Source of the DNA: Xiphias gladius
Lineage: Eukaryota; Chordata; Actinopteri; Istiophoriformes; Xiphiidae
Direction: 5' to 3'
Assembly: GCF_016859285.1 (NCBI RefSeq)
Contig: NC_053408.1
Span: 12,967,213 to 13,031,212 of the forward strand
Length of the DNA stretch: 64,000 nt
Shown here: positions 37,201 through 49,491 of the stretch, one piece after another
How the letters are laid out: each line of letters begins with the position of its first letter
Numbering within the stretch: the first letter of the stretch is position 1
Position numbers and translations under genes: made by a program
The notes under the pieces: generated by a model
Databases searched by the model: none
Told to the model about the DNA's origin: nothing
Seen by the model: the letters and a program-made list of their open reading frames with translations, nothing else

Positions 37201-39748
37201 ACCTAGAAGTTATATATAGTAACGGTGTCAAAATAGTAAAGAATCCAAAACAGTAAGCTTTTTAATTAAAAAAAAGCAACAAAAAAGAAAACATCAAAAA
37301 CATACTATTTTTAAATACTACACCCATAGTAGGCTGGTAGCCTACTTTAGCATGAATAGCGGAAGCAGGAGGAAAGAAGTAGATTGGTTGAAAGAAAAAA
37401 AGAAAAGAAAAAAAAAAGAAACTATTTCTTGCAGTTACTTCCTGGGGTTTCATCTTGTTGCCTGGCACCCTACAGTAATGACAACACTCCAGCTTAGCTA
37501 GCTTCATATTAAGCATATAAACATGAGTTGTGTAGATCTTCTCATCCAACCCTTAGCAAGAAAGCAAATAAGCATAATTGCAAAAAATGTCTAAAAAAAA
37601 GTTTATTTAAGGTTTCAGTTGTACGCATAGTGCCATGCATTGTTGTTTTTGCAACCTGTCAATATGTCATTGACAGGTTGTTCATTTTGAAAATGACCAC
37701 ATGGGATGAAAAGACAAGAATGTAGCCAGTTGATACATATATTACTTGTTCAAATTAATGTGACATATAAAACGTATCTGAAACAATATGGAAGTATGGG
37801 TTATTTTTTTAAACCACAGTTGCAATTGTTATACAATCTCATCTTGCTGATGTTAACCATTTGGATATGTCTGTCTCAGTGTGAGGAGCAGATCTCCCAG
37901 TCCTTGGCAGTGGCCCAGGCCCTGGCTGATGATGTGGACTTCCACGTTTTCTCCTTCCAAGACTTTGGCAAAGGAAAGGTCAAGAAGTGTCGAGTCAGCC
38001 CAGATGCCTTCATTCAAATGGCTCTTCAGCTGGCCTACTACAGGGTGAGCCTCTCTGAAGTAGAAGAGATGTACAAACATACACTTACATAATCAACACA
38101 AGGGCAGTCTGTTGTTTGTAGTCCAGGTCACTGGATCTGAAGACAGTATTATCAGTATAATCTGTTGCATGTGAGTTTTGTTTCTGCGTTCCAGGACCGG
38201 GGCACATTCTGTCTGACGTACGAAGCTTCCATGACACGTTTGTTCAGGGAGGGCCGGACCGAGACTGTTCGCTCCTGTACCAGTGAGAGTAGTGCCTTCG
38301 TCCAAGCTCTGGAGGGTGGAGAGGTGAGACCAGTGAAACTGTCTCTTTATTTTCATCATTTTTGTACAGTGTTTGAGTACATTTTGGGTGGAGTATATAA
38401 CAGTTACTACAAAGGGGATAATTTCATGTTCTCTTATGAAAATACGCCTGCATTACTAATGATGATGTCTCATTACTATTTTCCTCACATAAATCATAGT
38501 GTCTATTTTTAATGTGTGCTATGCAAAGCAGTCATGCCGCTCATGCCATTCTCCACCAGGCAGCAGATGTGTGCAGGCGTTTGTTCCGTGCAGCGTCAGA
38601 AAAGCACCAGAATCTATACCGCATGGCCATGACTGGAGCTGGCATCGACAGACACCTCTTTTGCCTCTACGTGGTTTCCAAATACCTCGGAGTGGAGTCT
38701 CCTTTCTTGAAAGAGGTTTATTTCTTCCCTTTGTCACTTTAATCAGATAAATAATATCAGTCCAGTTCAGTGCGAGTATTTATTTCTTTAGTAGAACCAA
38801 TAAAGCATTGACTTCAGCAAACTGATGTTTTGGCTTCTTGTGGGTGTTTCAGGTGTTGTCTGAGCCCTGGCGGCTGTCCACCAGTCAGACTCCAGTCCAG
38901 CAGGTGGAGCTTTTTGACATGGTCAATCACCCAGAGTACATCTCCTGTGGTGGCGGCTTTGGTCCGGTCAGTGTAATGCTACAGTTTAATTATATTAGTT
39001 TTGTGTATGTACTCACATATTCATTTTTCATCATACAGTACCTTTGCCATTAGTGGAGACTCTTTCAGTCTTTCTTTGCAATGGAAACAACCCCTCTTAA
39101 TGGCTCCACAGAGTCTGAAAATTACCATACCATTCAATACTTTCTGCAGTCTTGACACAGGGGCTTCCTTTTTTTGGAAGTGTCTCTGTGTTCTGATATT
39201 CATAAAGCAGCCATGAGTATAAATATTGCTTGTATTTATTTCAGGTGGCTGATGATGGTTATGGGGTGTCCTACTACATTCTGGGAGACAGCATGATAAA
39301 CTTCCACATCTCGTGCAAGCACTCATGTCCAGACACTGTAAGTTAAAGGAAAGTAGTGATTTTACGCTGCATAAGGGAAGTGAACAAAATAAACTCCTCA
39401 ACCTGGGGTTGAGGCGTTAATAATAACTGCTAATAATACAAATAATAAATAAAAACAAACAAACAAACAAATAACAATAACATATTTTTAATTTGAGCAC
39501 AGCTTTTTTTTTTTTTTTTTAACCCTGTGCTTATAAAGTTATTTGGGCTTATCTTTATTATTATTTAGATCGATGAGAGCAGATGTGATGATATAAAACC
39601 TAATTTTGTGTCTCCCTTCAAGGATGCCCATAAGTTTGGTACACAGATCAGAAAAGCCCTGCACGACCTGATAAAGCTGCTGAGCCCCAACCAAAGAGAG
39701 CCCCACAAAACAGAAGAGAATCGGCCTGAGGTCAAGAAAGACCTGTAG
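28286..39748 (+). CDS. cpt1c: carnitine O-palmitoyltransferase 1, CPT1C-like
   Basis: Outer mitochondrial membrane (or ER, for mammalian CPT1C) enzyme that moves long-chain acyl groups from CoA to carnitine and senses malonyl-CoA. Coding exons: 28286-28426, 30352-30491, 31090-31261, 31769-31870, 32101-32238, 32468-32545, 33106-33213, 33744-33831 (9a) or 34406-34490 (9b), 35906-36101, 36200-36388, 36514-36619, 36716-36832, 37880-38044, 38195-38323, 38560-38715, 38853-38966, 39245-39337, 39623-39748. The product is 785 or 784 residues. It starts [16 protein letters not shown] as all CPT1s do and has two membrane segments (about 55-75 and 105-125). The catalytic His falls at residue 473 in GEHSWADAP, as in human CPT1[32 protein letters not shown] and LPQPQ are closer to CPT1C than to 1A or 1B. 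The tail after the last helix is short (ending PEVKKDL) and lacks the mammalian CPT1C extension. It could be annotated as cpt1a-like. Confidence 0.88.
33744..33831 (+). CDS. cpt1 exon 9a (alternative copy A)
   Basis: 88 bases, phase 0 in and phase 1 out, flanked by tttcccag and gtaaag. It encodes 29 residues ending with [15 protein letters not shown]. It resembles the CPT1A form [21 protein letters not shown] in both length and motif. Joining it to the next constitutive exon (35906) is in frame. Confidence 0.8.
34406..34490 (+). CDS. cpt1 exon 9b (alternative copy B)
   Basis: 85 bases, same phases as 9a, flanked by ctactcag and gtagta. It encodes 28 residues with [16 protein letters not shown], which resembles the CPT1B form CSYQMERMFNTTRIPG and has the CPT1B length. 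It is homologous to exon 9a and lies 574 bases downstream. It looks intact, with no stop in the reading frame. Confidence 0.75.
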
Positions 39749-42700
39749 ATGGTTACTCAGGGGAAAAGGGGTGCTGAAGGGAAAGTGTGCAAGCAAAAAT
39801 GTTACATTATTAAGTGAGGACAGACAGGTTATTTTTCCTTCTGCACTGGGAGAATTTTATAGGCAGGGAGATGATATTCAAGAGACAGCTCCATGGGGAA
39901 ACTGGTATTATGAAGGTGATGTTTTTACTGATGTGCATCTGTATTTGTGTGTTTGTATTAGCTGTGTGATTGGTGTGTGAAGAGAGAGAAAAAGTCATTA
40001 GAAATTAAGAGGTGGGATTCAAATACGGTACAGTTACTGGTTTAGTTTGTTTTAACAGTAAACCGTTGGAAAAAAAACATCATAAACACAAAATGAAAAG
40101 GTTATATATTGTGACATGGTTAGTTTATTATCAAAAGGCCAGTGTGAATTGCACCACTCAAAGTTAGGGTAGAAATCCCTAACATCACCTTACTGCAGGG
40201 AGGAATATAATATAAATTCAAGTGAAGTATGTTTTGACGGGATTAGGTAGGCCGCACTTTTTGTTCCACTAATTGTCTGTTGTTGGATTTGTTTGGAAAA
40301 TGCAATTGTAAGTAAATCTTGAGTCTTGGAAAATTAGCATGGAGAGCCAACGTGGAGGACTGTTGAGGTGACTTCAGTTTCTACTATCTGAATGCAACAT
40401 GGTCGCAACAGTGAGAACAGGTATTTTAAAATGTCGGAGGTCTGTGACTTCTCAGTGTTTACTCATTATGTATAAATCTGCTTTTTACATACATGATTGT
40501 GATGCTCTGCTGAGAGTTCCAGGCTGTTCATACATGTAGTGATATGACTTGGCTCTGTTAAATTAATGGGTTGGCATTACTGTTTGATTAGTATTATATT
40601 CAGTGGTAACTCACCCAGGAAATCACTTTTATTTTTTGAAGCAAATTCACATTGTACATATAGATGATGTTGGTCATTTTTTCTTTCAGTGGTTGTAGGC
40701 ATTTCAAACTTGAAGAGTTAAGAAGTGTACTGTAATGAACTCCAGTTATTTCTCTGCCATCTATAAATCTGTTTTGTATATTTTATTTTTCCTCACTGTG
40801 TTATTACACAAGCACCATAAAAATGCAAACTATATTTATGTGCATGACGTGTCACTCAGTCTCCAGCAGTGCTGCAGGTCAGATGTGGGTTACACGTTAA
40901 GTGACATTTTGTGGTCAAGCCATGTAATTTGAAGGATGGTACATTGCCAGTGACGCAGATTCCTGTTGTTCTCCATTGATTTACTGCCTTTTTTTGTTTT
41001 CAGTACAGATCAGTTGGGGTTGTTTAATTATATTGCTATTGTCAGCCTTTTTAATGCGATATTACAAGGGAACATAAAATCATTCTTACAGAAAAAAGGC
41101 CTAAAGTGTGTTTCTTTTTCTTGCCTTAAAGGACTACCCCACTGATTTAGCATTGCACTCCTATAAGATTGTCAGACTCACAATGGACAGTCAAAAATCA
41201 GCAGATTGCAGCAGAACCAGAAATATCTCCTCTCGTTATTCCCCACGAACTATGTCAAAACCTGGCGCCTACAATACTGCATTAACCGTAAGTGTGCTGT
41301 GTCCTTTTTCTGCAGGTCAAAGCACCCCTGTTATTAATAAATTATGAGAAATAAGGGTGAACATAAAACATTAAAGACAGCATGAAAAATGTAAAAATCA
41401 ACCCCATCAAAACATCCATAATATGTGTATGTACAAAGTCAAATAAATATCACTCCTATACTGACTGTAGGATATAAAAACTGGAGGAGTAATTGACTGT
41501 AAACATTCTTTTTTGTTGGAAAGCCTTTTTCTATGGGCAGTGCTTTAAATGGGATGTGTGCTGTCTTTCAAAATATCAAGCTTTGTTTTCAGTTCCAGTA
41601 GAGTACAAATTCCCCAAACGATTCTGGTTTTATCTCGGTAGTGATTTTGCACGCTATGTTTACCACTTTAGCTCGAGTATTTTTATGTTTACAGCTAAAG
41701 TGCGCATACATAGTGGCAGCTTGACTTAATGTCACATTATAACAGGAGGCTTCATTCACTTTCTGTACTTCTTTTCTGTGTTTCCAGTGTTTTAAAAAAA
41801 GCAACATTAATGTAACATTATTTTACCATTAGCAACACCTAAATTTCGAAATAAACTAAAACTTACTCGGTTCAAAATGGCATCACTCAGCAAAATCATG
41901 GAGGTTAAAGATTGAATTTGACTTTGGCTTTTCTGTCTGTTTTCTTTTTGCTGTGGTTGAATAAATAGAAATGAAACATTACATCATGCAGACGCTCACC
42001 TTGTTAAAACAATCGTGGTAAGGATGGATTTTTTTTAAATAATGTAATAACTAACATGGTATGTGGTAGAATGAGATATTACACGCTCACCGTTATAACA
42101 GGAATGTGAGAAGGAATGTGTGTTAGTACAACCTCCGTCACACCACGCCTGCGGGGGGGTTGAACAGACTCCATCATTATCTGGCTGAGCACTTTCCCAG
42201 TATCTGTCACTCCGGTCCAACCTTTTGGACCGTTTTAGACCATTATGGTCTAATCCTGTTTGAAAACCTCCTCTACACTGTCAGATATCTGTTTTGTTTT
42301 TGTTTGTTTTTTCAAAACAATACAATTTTAAGATATTTAGTCGGAAAATTATGATCAGAATTAGCCTTAAAAAAACATCCAACTTCTGTGAAAACACGGA
42401 ATCTAAACTTCTCTACATGTAATTTCCAAAAATAGTCACGTACATAATGAAAAACTTGAAAATAAGACAATAATATTCAACTAAATGTCACTTATTTTTT
42501 AGATTTCTCTCTTCTTGTTTAAACGGTTTTGCATTTCATTCAAAGATAAAGAACGATTACCCAGAACATCAGGGTGAGCAGCTTCCTGGGAAAAACCCCA
42601 GAGTCAGTCCTTTATTGATTAGTTGGTGAAAAGCAGAGGAAAAACCTGGAGAGCACTGAAATTAGTTTCCTCTCTTGAATGTTCAGTGTTCAAGGTTCCG

Positions 42701-43029
42701 CCTTACCGTCATGATAAATAACAGGATTGCACAATTAGCAATGGAGACCCGACGTGCCAGTGATGCTCAGAGTCTTTCCATCCAGGACCATAGACAGGAT
42801 CTCTTTGCGTCACTTTTTTGTCCTGAGAGAAACTGTCCAGCTTTCGCCTCGTTATAATTTGTCTCCCATCTCTCTCTCTCTCTTCTGCCACCTGTCTTTT
42901 TGTCTCTTATTTCAGCTGTGAGGTCACCAACAAGCCCTTCGCTCTTTATCCTGCTTGTCACACTTCAGCTTATGCTCCCATAATCCACACAGTCCCTGCC
43001 CCGCTTTTCTAAATCATACCCCCCCCCCC

Positions 43030-43063
<34 letters not shown>

Positions 43064-45589
43064 TTTTATTCCGAGTCACCTCTTGGAAACCCCAGAAAAC
43101 CCCTTATATAAAGCTGTCTCCCCCCCTCTCGTTGTTACTCTTATTTGTTTTCCTCATCATTGAACATCTTTCTCTTTTCCTGTGCAGGTAGGTGCTTTGA
43201 CTTTTCCTCTATGCTGCTGTTGCTGCTGACATTCAACCCTCTAGAGGCAGTAGTTTCTGTCTTTCTGAGATATTTAAAGTCAGTCAAAAAGCCATCAAAA
43301 CAGGATGTAGTTCTGTAATTGGGATGTAGTTCCACAATTTCCAGTGAAAATGCACACTCTTGGATAGTCTGAACATTTAAATTACATTATTAGATGAATT
43401 TCAAGGCAGTGAAACACTTTGCTAAAATTAGTTTGATTACAACCAATATTACTAATACAACAAATAATTTTTTATGATATGGTTGATGGATCAAATGACT
43501 ACGACTAATGTCAAAAAGGGTCCCTCATAACGATGAACCCAAATTATTACCAAATCTACAATTCCCCTTGGCACTACCTTTGCTTTTTAGCATCTTTCAG
43601 CTCATCGTTTTGATTTTTTGGGCGTTCAACTTGAATATCTTGATACACTTTCGCTGCTCTCACAGCAGGCATGTGTTTTTAGTAAAAAAAAAAAAAAAAT
43701 TCCTGTACATCACCTGCCCAGCAACAACTGAAAGTTAGCAACTAATGTTAGCTAGTGAACATAGTGGACCATTTAGCAATTAGAAGCTAAAGAGCCAGAT
43801 ATTTTTAACAGGAGTTGGTAGGAAAAAAAAGCGGAAATAAAAGGAGAGTGAATATTGAGCTTAAATTCATTATGTGGCCAGAAATAATGACTCCAAATGA
43901 ATGCTAATGTTGCTCCATGTCTGCTGGATGTGTAAATGGCAGCTGCTTGCTAACAGGTTTGCCATATTATACTTAAAAGAGGCTAATATGTCATTGCTGT
44001 TTGCAAGGCTTGTTTCAGTTGCTTGTAATTGACCAAAAAAATCGCTTATTGTGCTTTTAACATTTAAATGACAGTGACTATACAGCCAGTTAGATTAAAG
44101 ATGCTGTAAAACATCCAATCAACTGATGAATGACTGAATTTTCTAGTCTAAACACTGTTATCCTAGTTAAGTAGTCACAGAATTATTTTTTTTTTAAATA
44201 TTGTACAGTGTCACATATACATTTTACAGTATTCTATGTTTTCATGGTGCCAAACAGAAAAATCTGCAATTTAATAGACATTTTAGGCCTGCAGGATTTG
44301 GCATCTTTGGAAACTTTTGGATTTCAACTAAATTACAATGAATTTTGTGGGTTTATTTTATTTATTTTTTTTAAATCAAAACTTAACAGTGTGTTAAAAC
44401 ACTTGACCCACCACTGGGTGTTGAGAAGGGTGTATTATATCTCTAAAGTTATTCTTGGTACCCTTGGCCCCTCTGTCCGTCCGTCCTGCTGAATGTGACT
44501 CTGTCAGTCAGTTTGGCCAGAAACATTAAACAGAGAAGGGATGCGATGAATTCCGCTCCCAATCCCTCATCTGCCTTTTGTCCATGTGCCCATGTTTATT
44601 CAGATTCACATGCTCATGCCCTGAGATCTTGGCTAAAAACTAACAATGAGAGGATCTGAGACACTCGGGCGGCCTCGGGGTGTGATCTACCACGTTAATA
44701 CACTCAAAGACAGGCAGTCTGGGGGGGGGGGGACTCCCAGTTGTTGCATTGAAAATAGTGTTTTAAAATTTGATCTATTGCTGGTGTGTCTGGCCAGACA
44801 CCCATTTTTCTGTTTGTTCAGTTCAACTGCAGCTCGTCAGACGGTATTGACTCTGCGCCCTGTAAGAGTATAATACTGTAACTGCTGTAACATGTCGCAA
44901 CCAAAAAACATTCATAAACTGCTGAAGTAATGGTGAGGAATGCTAAAATATTTATGGGGCTCCGCACACATTGACATATCCCTTCAGTTCATGGAGACTG
45001 TGAGTAGATGAAATGATAATAGAGGACTTGGCTGGTGTTAATAGCGGCCAGTCGACCAGCCTAATCTCTCCATCCCTCATCCTCCCCTGCAAATCAAATT
45101 AAACAACAGGGATCGGCCAGCTGATACCTCGTCCTTATCCTGGGTAACAGGACACTGCTCCCTCGGAGTCCTTCTGGCCTCTTCTATTCCTAGATCATTA
45201 GCTACAAATGGCCTTTCCCTCTAATCTTATTCTTTGAACAAATGCATTGGGCCTGCGTTGCACGTGTAGTGCATCTTCGGCGGCCGCCTCGCAGTCACTC
45301 GTGAATTTTTTCTCTCACAAGTTTAGATTTGAACTTTAGCAACAAAAGTGTATTTTTAAATACAGCAGTTATAAAAACTCAGCCATCCAGGAGCTCACAG
45401 TTACATATTATTTAATTAGAAGGTCTAGTATTGAAATTAAATGGAAGGATCTCAACTCCGGGAATTCAGATTTTCATCCGTTTATAAGTGTGTGTAACCA
45501 AGTATGTGATGTAAATACTGCAGATTTTTTTTTTTTTTTATCAGTTTATATTTATGCTTAAAGTGAAACGGGTGGACCTTTGCTAAACA
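39749..45589. other. cpt1 3' UTR and gene-free intergenic stretch
   Basis: The first part is probably the cpt1 3' untranslated region; candidate AATAAA signals occur at 41336-41341 and further on. The rest is AT-rich, with a C run followed by CA repeats at about 43021-43064 and G or C runs. I looked for a troponin I gene next to tnnt1, as in mammals, and did not see one. Open frames near 41.1 and 42.7 kb show no recognisable domain. Confidence 0.45.
43021..43064. repeat. poly-C and (CA)n microsatellite
   Basis: A run of about ten C followed by CA units with one interruption. Confidence 0.85.
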
Positions 45590-45840
45590 GCGACCCCCCC
45601 TGGCCGCTAGGGGGCAATCACAGGGTGAGGACGCGTTGAAATTCCGTCCTTCACGGTGTTTAACGGCGCGGTGGGGGCAGGCGACCCGACCGGGCCGGAA
45701 AGTTGGGTGGCAGCGGCGCAGGCAGAGGAAAGAGCCGTGAAGTCCAGCGACGTGACCCGGAAGCCACGGTTGCACGGCAACGTCGCCAGTGTCTAAAGTT
45801 AGCGGGCGTAAGCTGCGGGTAATACCAGGCCAGGTGAGGC
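45590..45840 (+). promoter_or_regulatory. CpG-rich promoter-like region upstream of tnnt1
   Basis: A sharp GC/CpG-rich island about 0.5-0.7 kb before the tnnt1 start codon. It contains an ETS-like acccggaag word (45756-45764) and an X-box-like inverted repeat (45769-45781), and it ends at a donor-like ccaggccag/gtgagg. It may drive a non-coding first exon of tnnt1 or a separate transcript; the sequence alone does not decide. Confidence 0.4.
45769..45781. promoter_or_regulatory. X-box-like RFX site
   Basis: GTTGCACGGCAAC is a near-perfect inverted repeat that fits the RFX half-site pattern (GTTGCA, one base, GGCAAC) with one deviation from the strict consensus. It sits in the CpG-rich region before tnnt1. 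Confidence 0.35.
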
Positions 45841-46298
45841 CGCAGCAGCGAAACCCCCTCAGGGCGTTGGACGGAGGAGGGTCGCGAGTTATCGCTTGTG
45901 AATTCGGCTTTTCATTTGTAACCGGAAGATTGTGTTATTCATTCTTCCAGAAGGGGCATGTGCTGGCTTTAAAGTTCGTCATGTTGAGGAGTCAGCGCAT
46001 CACAGCCGGACGGGGTCTGTGTCTGCTGCTCAAACCCCATCTATTCATGTCAGCTTGCTGAATGTAATGCTGGACAAACCCATGCTGTTGGCATATTAGG
46101 AGCCTATTTTATCTTTGTCTAAGAAGTGTTCTACAAATGTACAGCATGCAGCTGTTACTCTTCTTAGCAGAACCACATTTAAAAAAAATTCAAGAAATAA
46201 ACTAAATAACATGAGACCTTTCATGTATTGGGCAAATGCTGTTGCACATCTGTAACAACATCTTTTTTTTCATTTATGAGTTTCTCTCTAGTGTCACC

Positions 46299-49006
46299 AT
46301 GTCTGATTTCGAAGATCATGGGTGAGTCAATCCAGCCCTACCAGTTAACTTGTTATTTATTCTACATTCATAATACACAAGCTTATGTTCTAAAGCATGT
46401 CTGATGTGTTCTTTCAATTCTTTTTTTATTTAGAGGGCACCAGGAGGGTAAGGACACTCATCCATTGATTTAATAAATCTAGCAATTTTAATTGTCTCCC
46501 CTCGACTCAGTTGCTCTGCCACTCTTTCTTTCTCCAGAAGAAGATGAGGAGCAGGGAGAGGGAGGTGAGACTGTGATGCTGAACTGTGTTGATGTGTATG
46601 GACCTCCTCTTGGACATAACACACTCGGGAACAAGCTATGTCGGCAGCCTGTCATTGAGAGTGTCTGCACACTGCCAAATCCAAAATGTAAATGTTGATT
46701 TACATGGCGAAATGCATCCAGTGTTTACTTGTAGCGTTCGGTTATGTGTTTGTGGGCCCCTCATCAGTAGCATGGCAAAACACAAGAACTTAATGTTTCC
46801 CTTTTGTAGGGAAGTACACAAGTCATTGTTAAGAACAGTGGCTATGAACTGTGGGTTTTCTAATGTATTAAAACATTATTCAAATTTGCCTTATTTCTCT
46901 ATGACTGTTAGAGTTAAACTTGGATTAACCTTTTCTGATGTTTTAAAATCTAACTGTGGTTTTTAAAACACCAACTGATTCACTGTTTCATGGCTGCTCT
47001 GGCCGTCGTGTTGAAGAAGAACGCCCCAAATACAAGTAAGATTACATGAAAATACTAAACATCAAAAAAAATATTCTTAGATTTTACCACAAAATGCACT
47101 GCAAAAAAAGTGACTTATCTGATCAGTTAAAAAAAACAAAACATATGTTGATGTGCCTTTATGTTATTTTACAGGCCTGTGGTTACACAGCTTGCTGCCC
47201 CTAAAATCCCTGAGGGCGAGAGGGTCGACTTTGATGTATGTTCCTTCAAGACTGTTGTTAATCGAACAATTACACGATTAAAGCACCAACAATGGTATTA
47301 AATACTCATAGCCTGTGTATCCACTGGTTCCTGTTAGGATATCCATAGGAAAAGGATGGAGAAAGATCTTCTGGAGCTGCAGACTCTGATTGATGTCCAC
47401 TTTGAGCAGAGGAAGAAAGAGGAACAGGAGTTGATTGGGCTCAAAGAAAGGATTGTAATGCCCTTCCCATACTGTTTTTTCCCCCCATTTGTTCATCTGA
47501 AAGAGAGATTTGTCAGGATACAGTGACTATTCAGAATAATAGTGATTAATGAGCCATGTGTAGGTGTCTAGCTGATGTGTTTTTTCTGTTGTAGGAGAGC
47601 CGGCGGGCGGAAAGAGCTGAGCAGCAGCGAGTGAGGGCTGAAAAAGAGCGAGACAGACAGACACGGATTGCGGTAATTAATGTTTAACATTGTGACGTAT
47701 GTTGTTTAATACATGCATGATAACAATCAACTCAAAGATCACAGTATTTTGACCCTACACACTCTAAAAGAGCAATTTAAGTAAAGGAAGATTTCTTCCA
47801 TAGGAGGAGAGGCAGAGGAAAGAGGATGAAGAGGCGAAAAAGAGAGCAGATGATGAGGCCAAGAAGAAGAAGGTGCTCTCTAACATGGGTGCTCACTTCG
47901 GAGGGTTCTTGGTCAAGGTCAGAATACTGTACTTGCAGGCAGACGTGTCACTGTACACTGCAAGTATGCGGAGTGCATATAATTTCTTGTGCCCTCTGAA
48001 AGAAGCACTCTACATGACAGTCAGCGCACGTGTGTGTGTGATCGTCCTGGAAAAAGATGTGTGTTTGTTTGCTGCAGGCAGAGCAGAGGCGAGGCAAAAG
48101 GCAAACTGCGAGGGAAATCAAAAAGAAGACTCTGGCAGAGAGACGCAAGCCACTGGCTATCGAGAACTTGAGAGAGGATGGCCTAAGGTCAGTGAAAGGT
48201 TAAAGATTTGGGTTAACCTTAAATAAGTTTTTTTTTCTTTTTTACATTTTAAACCAGTCCTATGTCGTAGGAAGGCCAGTTGGGCCAGCGTGGCACATAT
48301 AACTTGAAAATGCTGCAAAAAAGAGTAGCTAATCACATTTCATTAAGATTTTAGACGGTGTGTGTTTCTGTCTTTTCAAGTTGTTAATGCTGTTGTGATT
48401 TAGAGAGAGAGCCAAGGAGATGTGGGAATGGATCTACCAGCTGGAGTCAGAGAAATTTGACCTGACTGAGAAGATGAAGAGGCAGAAGTACGAGGTGAGC
48501 CAATCAGCTGAGAATATACAAAACTGGGATTTTAAAAATGGCTCATTTGTGAAGTCAGAATCTTTTTTTTTTTCTTTTTCAGATAAATGTTCTCCTGAAC
48601 AGAATCCAACATGCTCAGAAATTGTGAGTCAATCTGCTCGTCTCAGTGTATCATGACACAAGACCCACACTACAAAAAAGAAAAAGCAGAGCATTGCGGA
48701 GAATTACTTTGCATCAGCTATGCAGATATACCATAGATGGATGGCAGCCAACATCTGCAAAGTCACATGTGCAAAGGAAAAGCCAAACTCAGATCTTTTT
48801 AACATTTACCACTTTATTTACAGGATGCACTTGTCTAAAATATTTACATATGGTAATAGAGGAGAAAGGGAACTTCCCTTTTTATCCCCAGTGAGTCACA
48901 CTTGTTGGTCATTTCTGTGAGCAATTGTTCATAATTTACAATTTTCCTGTCTCATTGCAGCAAAAAGGGCCATGGAAAGGGGAAAGTGGGAGGACGCTGG
49001 AAGTGA
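46299..49006 (+). CDS. tnnt1: troponin T type 1 (slow skeletal)
   Basis: Thin-filament protein that anchors the troponin complex to tropomyosin and passes on the calcium signal in slow muscle. Twelve coding exons (46299-46321, 46434-46447, 46538-46564, 47017-47035, 47175-47235, 47338-47454, 47595-47672, 47804-47917, 48078-48187, 48404-48494, 48583-48623, 48961-49006) give 246 residues. The N-terminus is short and acidic ([12 protein letters not shown]). The core has the tropomyosin-binding [20 protein letters not shown], then a highly charged coiled coil, [14 protein letters not shown], the heptad region [22 protein letters not shown], and the family-typical end [10 protein letters not shown]. 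The [15 protein letters not shown] segment and the lack of the cardiac N-terminal extension favour TNNT1 over TNNT2 or TNNT3. The tiny 14-27 base exons near the 5' end are of the kind that is alternatively spliced in this family. The start lies 7 bases into the exon. Confidence 0.93.
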
Positions 49007-49117
49007 ACTCGCATAGGAGGCGCGAAGAAACAAGAAGAGGGTTCAGGATTAGATTGCAACAGTTTTGCAGTGTCCATCACTTAAGCTGAGAGAGATAAGA
49101 TAGATATTCTTGTGGCA

Positions 49118-49123
49118 TTTATT
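49118..49123 (-). terminator. candidate polyadenylation signal of dnaaf3
   Basis: TTTATT on the plus strand is AATAAA on the minus strand. It is the first perfect hexamer I see downstream of the dnaaf3 stop, and it lies within the likely tnnt1 3' UTR. Confidence 0.35.
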
Positions 49124-49173
49124 GAAAAAGAGCCACTTGCAATTGCATCTGTAATTATTAAAAAGCATGTATA

Positions 49174-49179
49174 AATAAA
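49174..49179 (+). terminator. polyadenylation signal of tnnt1
   Basis: AATAAA 168 bases downstream of the tnnt1 stop codon. Confidence 0.55.
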
Positions 49180-49491
49180 ATGGACATTTTCGATCATTGT
49201 CAATCAAATTGGAAACTAAATTTTCTTGAAGATTGAAACATGGGAAAAGCAGCTACAAACAAAAAAGGCATCAGTAAAATAATTAAAAACCAGATTAGAA
49301 TAAATTGCGTTGAGTTGCAACTCATTACCTGGTAAACTTACTTGTCAAGGACAAATAAATTCTGTCTGCATAAGATCTTGTAGATTGTCTGTGAAACAGT
49401 ATCTCCTTGACTGTCAATCAGTTGCATCATGTGAATATTAAAGATACTGACAGTGGGAGCAGAGTAACAGCTGTGCTGAGAGGAACCACTT

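Noticed and set aside
38521-38559. Upstream extension of cpt1 exon 16 ([10 protein letters not shown])
   Set aside because: No acceptor gives phase 0 for this extension; the acceptor at 38559 joins correctly to GGE-AADVC.
41108-41347. 79-codon frame after cpt1
   Set aside because: No recognisable domain or splice pattern. It probably lies in the 3' UTR or in a short repeat.
43178-43194. tcctgtgcaggtaggt, a zero-length exon (recursive splice site) look-alike
   Set aside because: It lies between genes with no long intron shown to span it, so it is probably chance.
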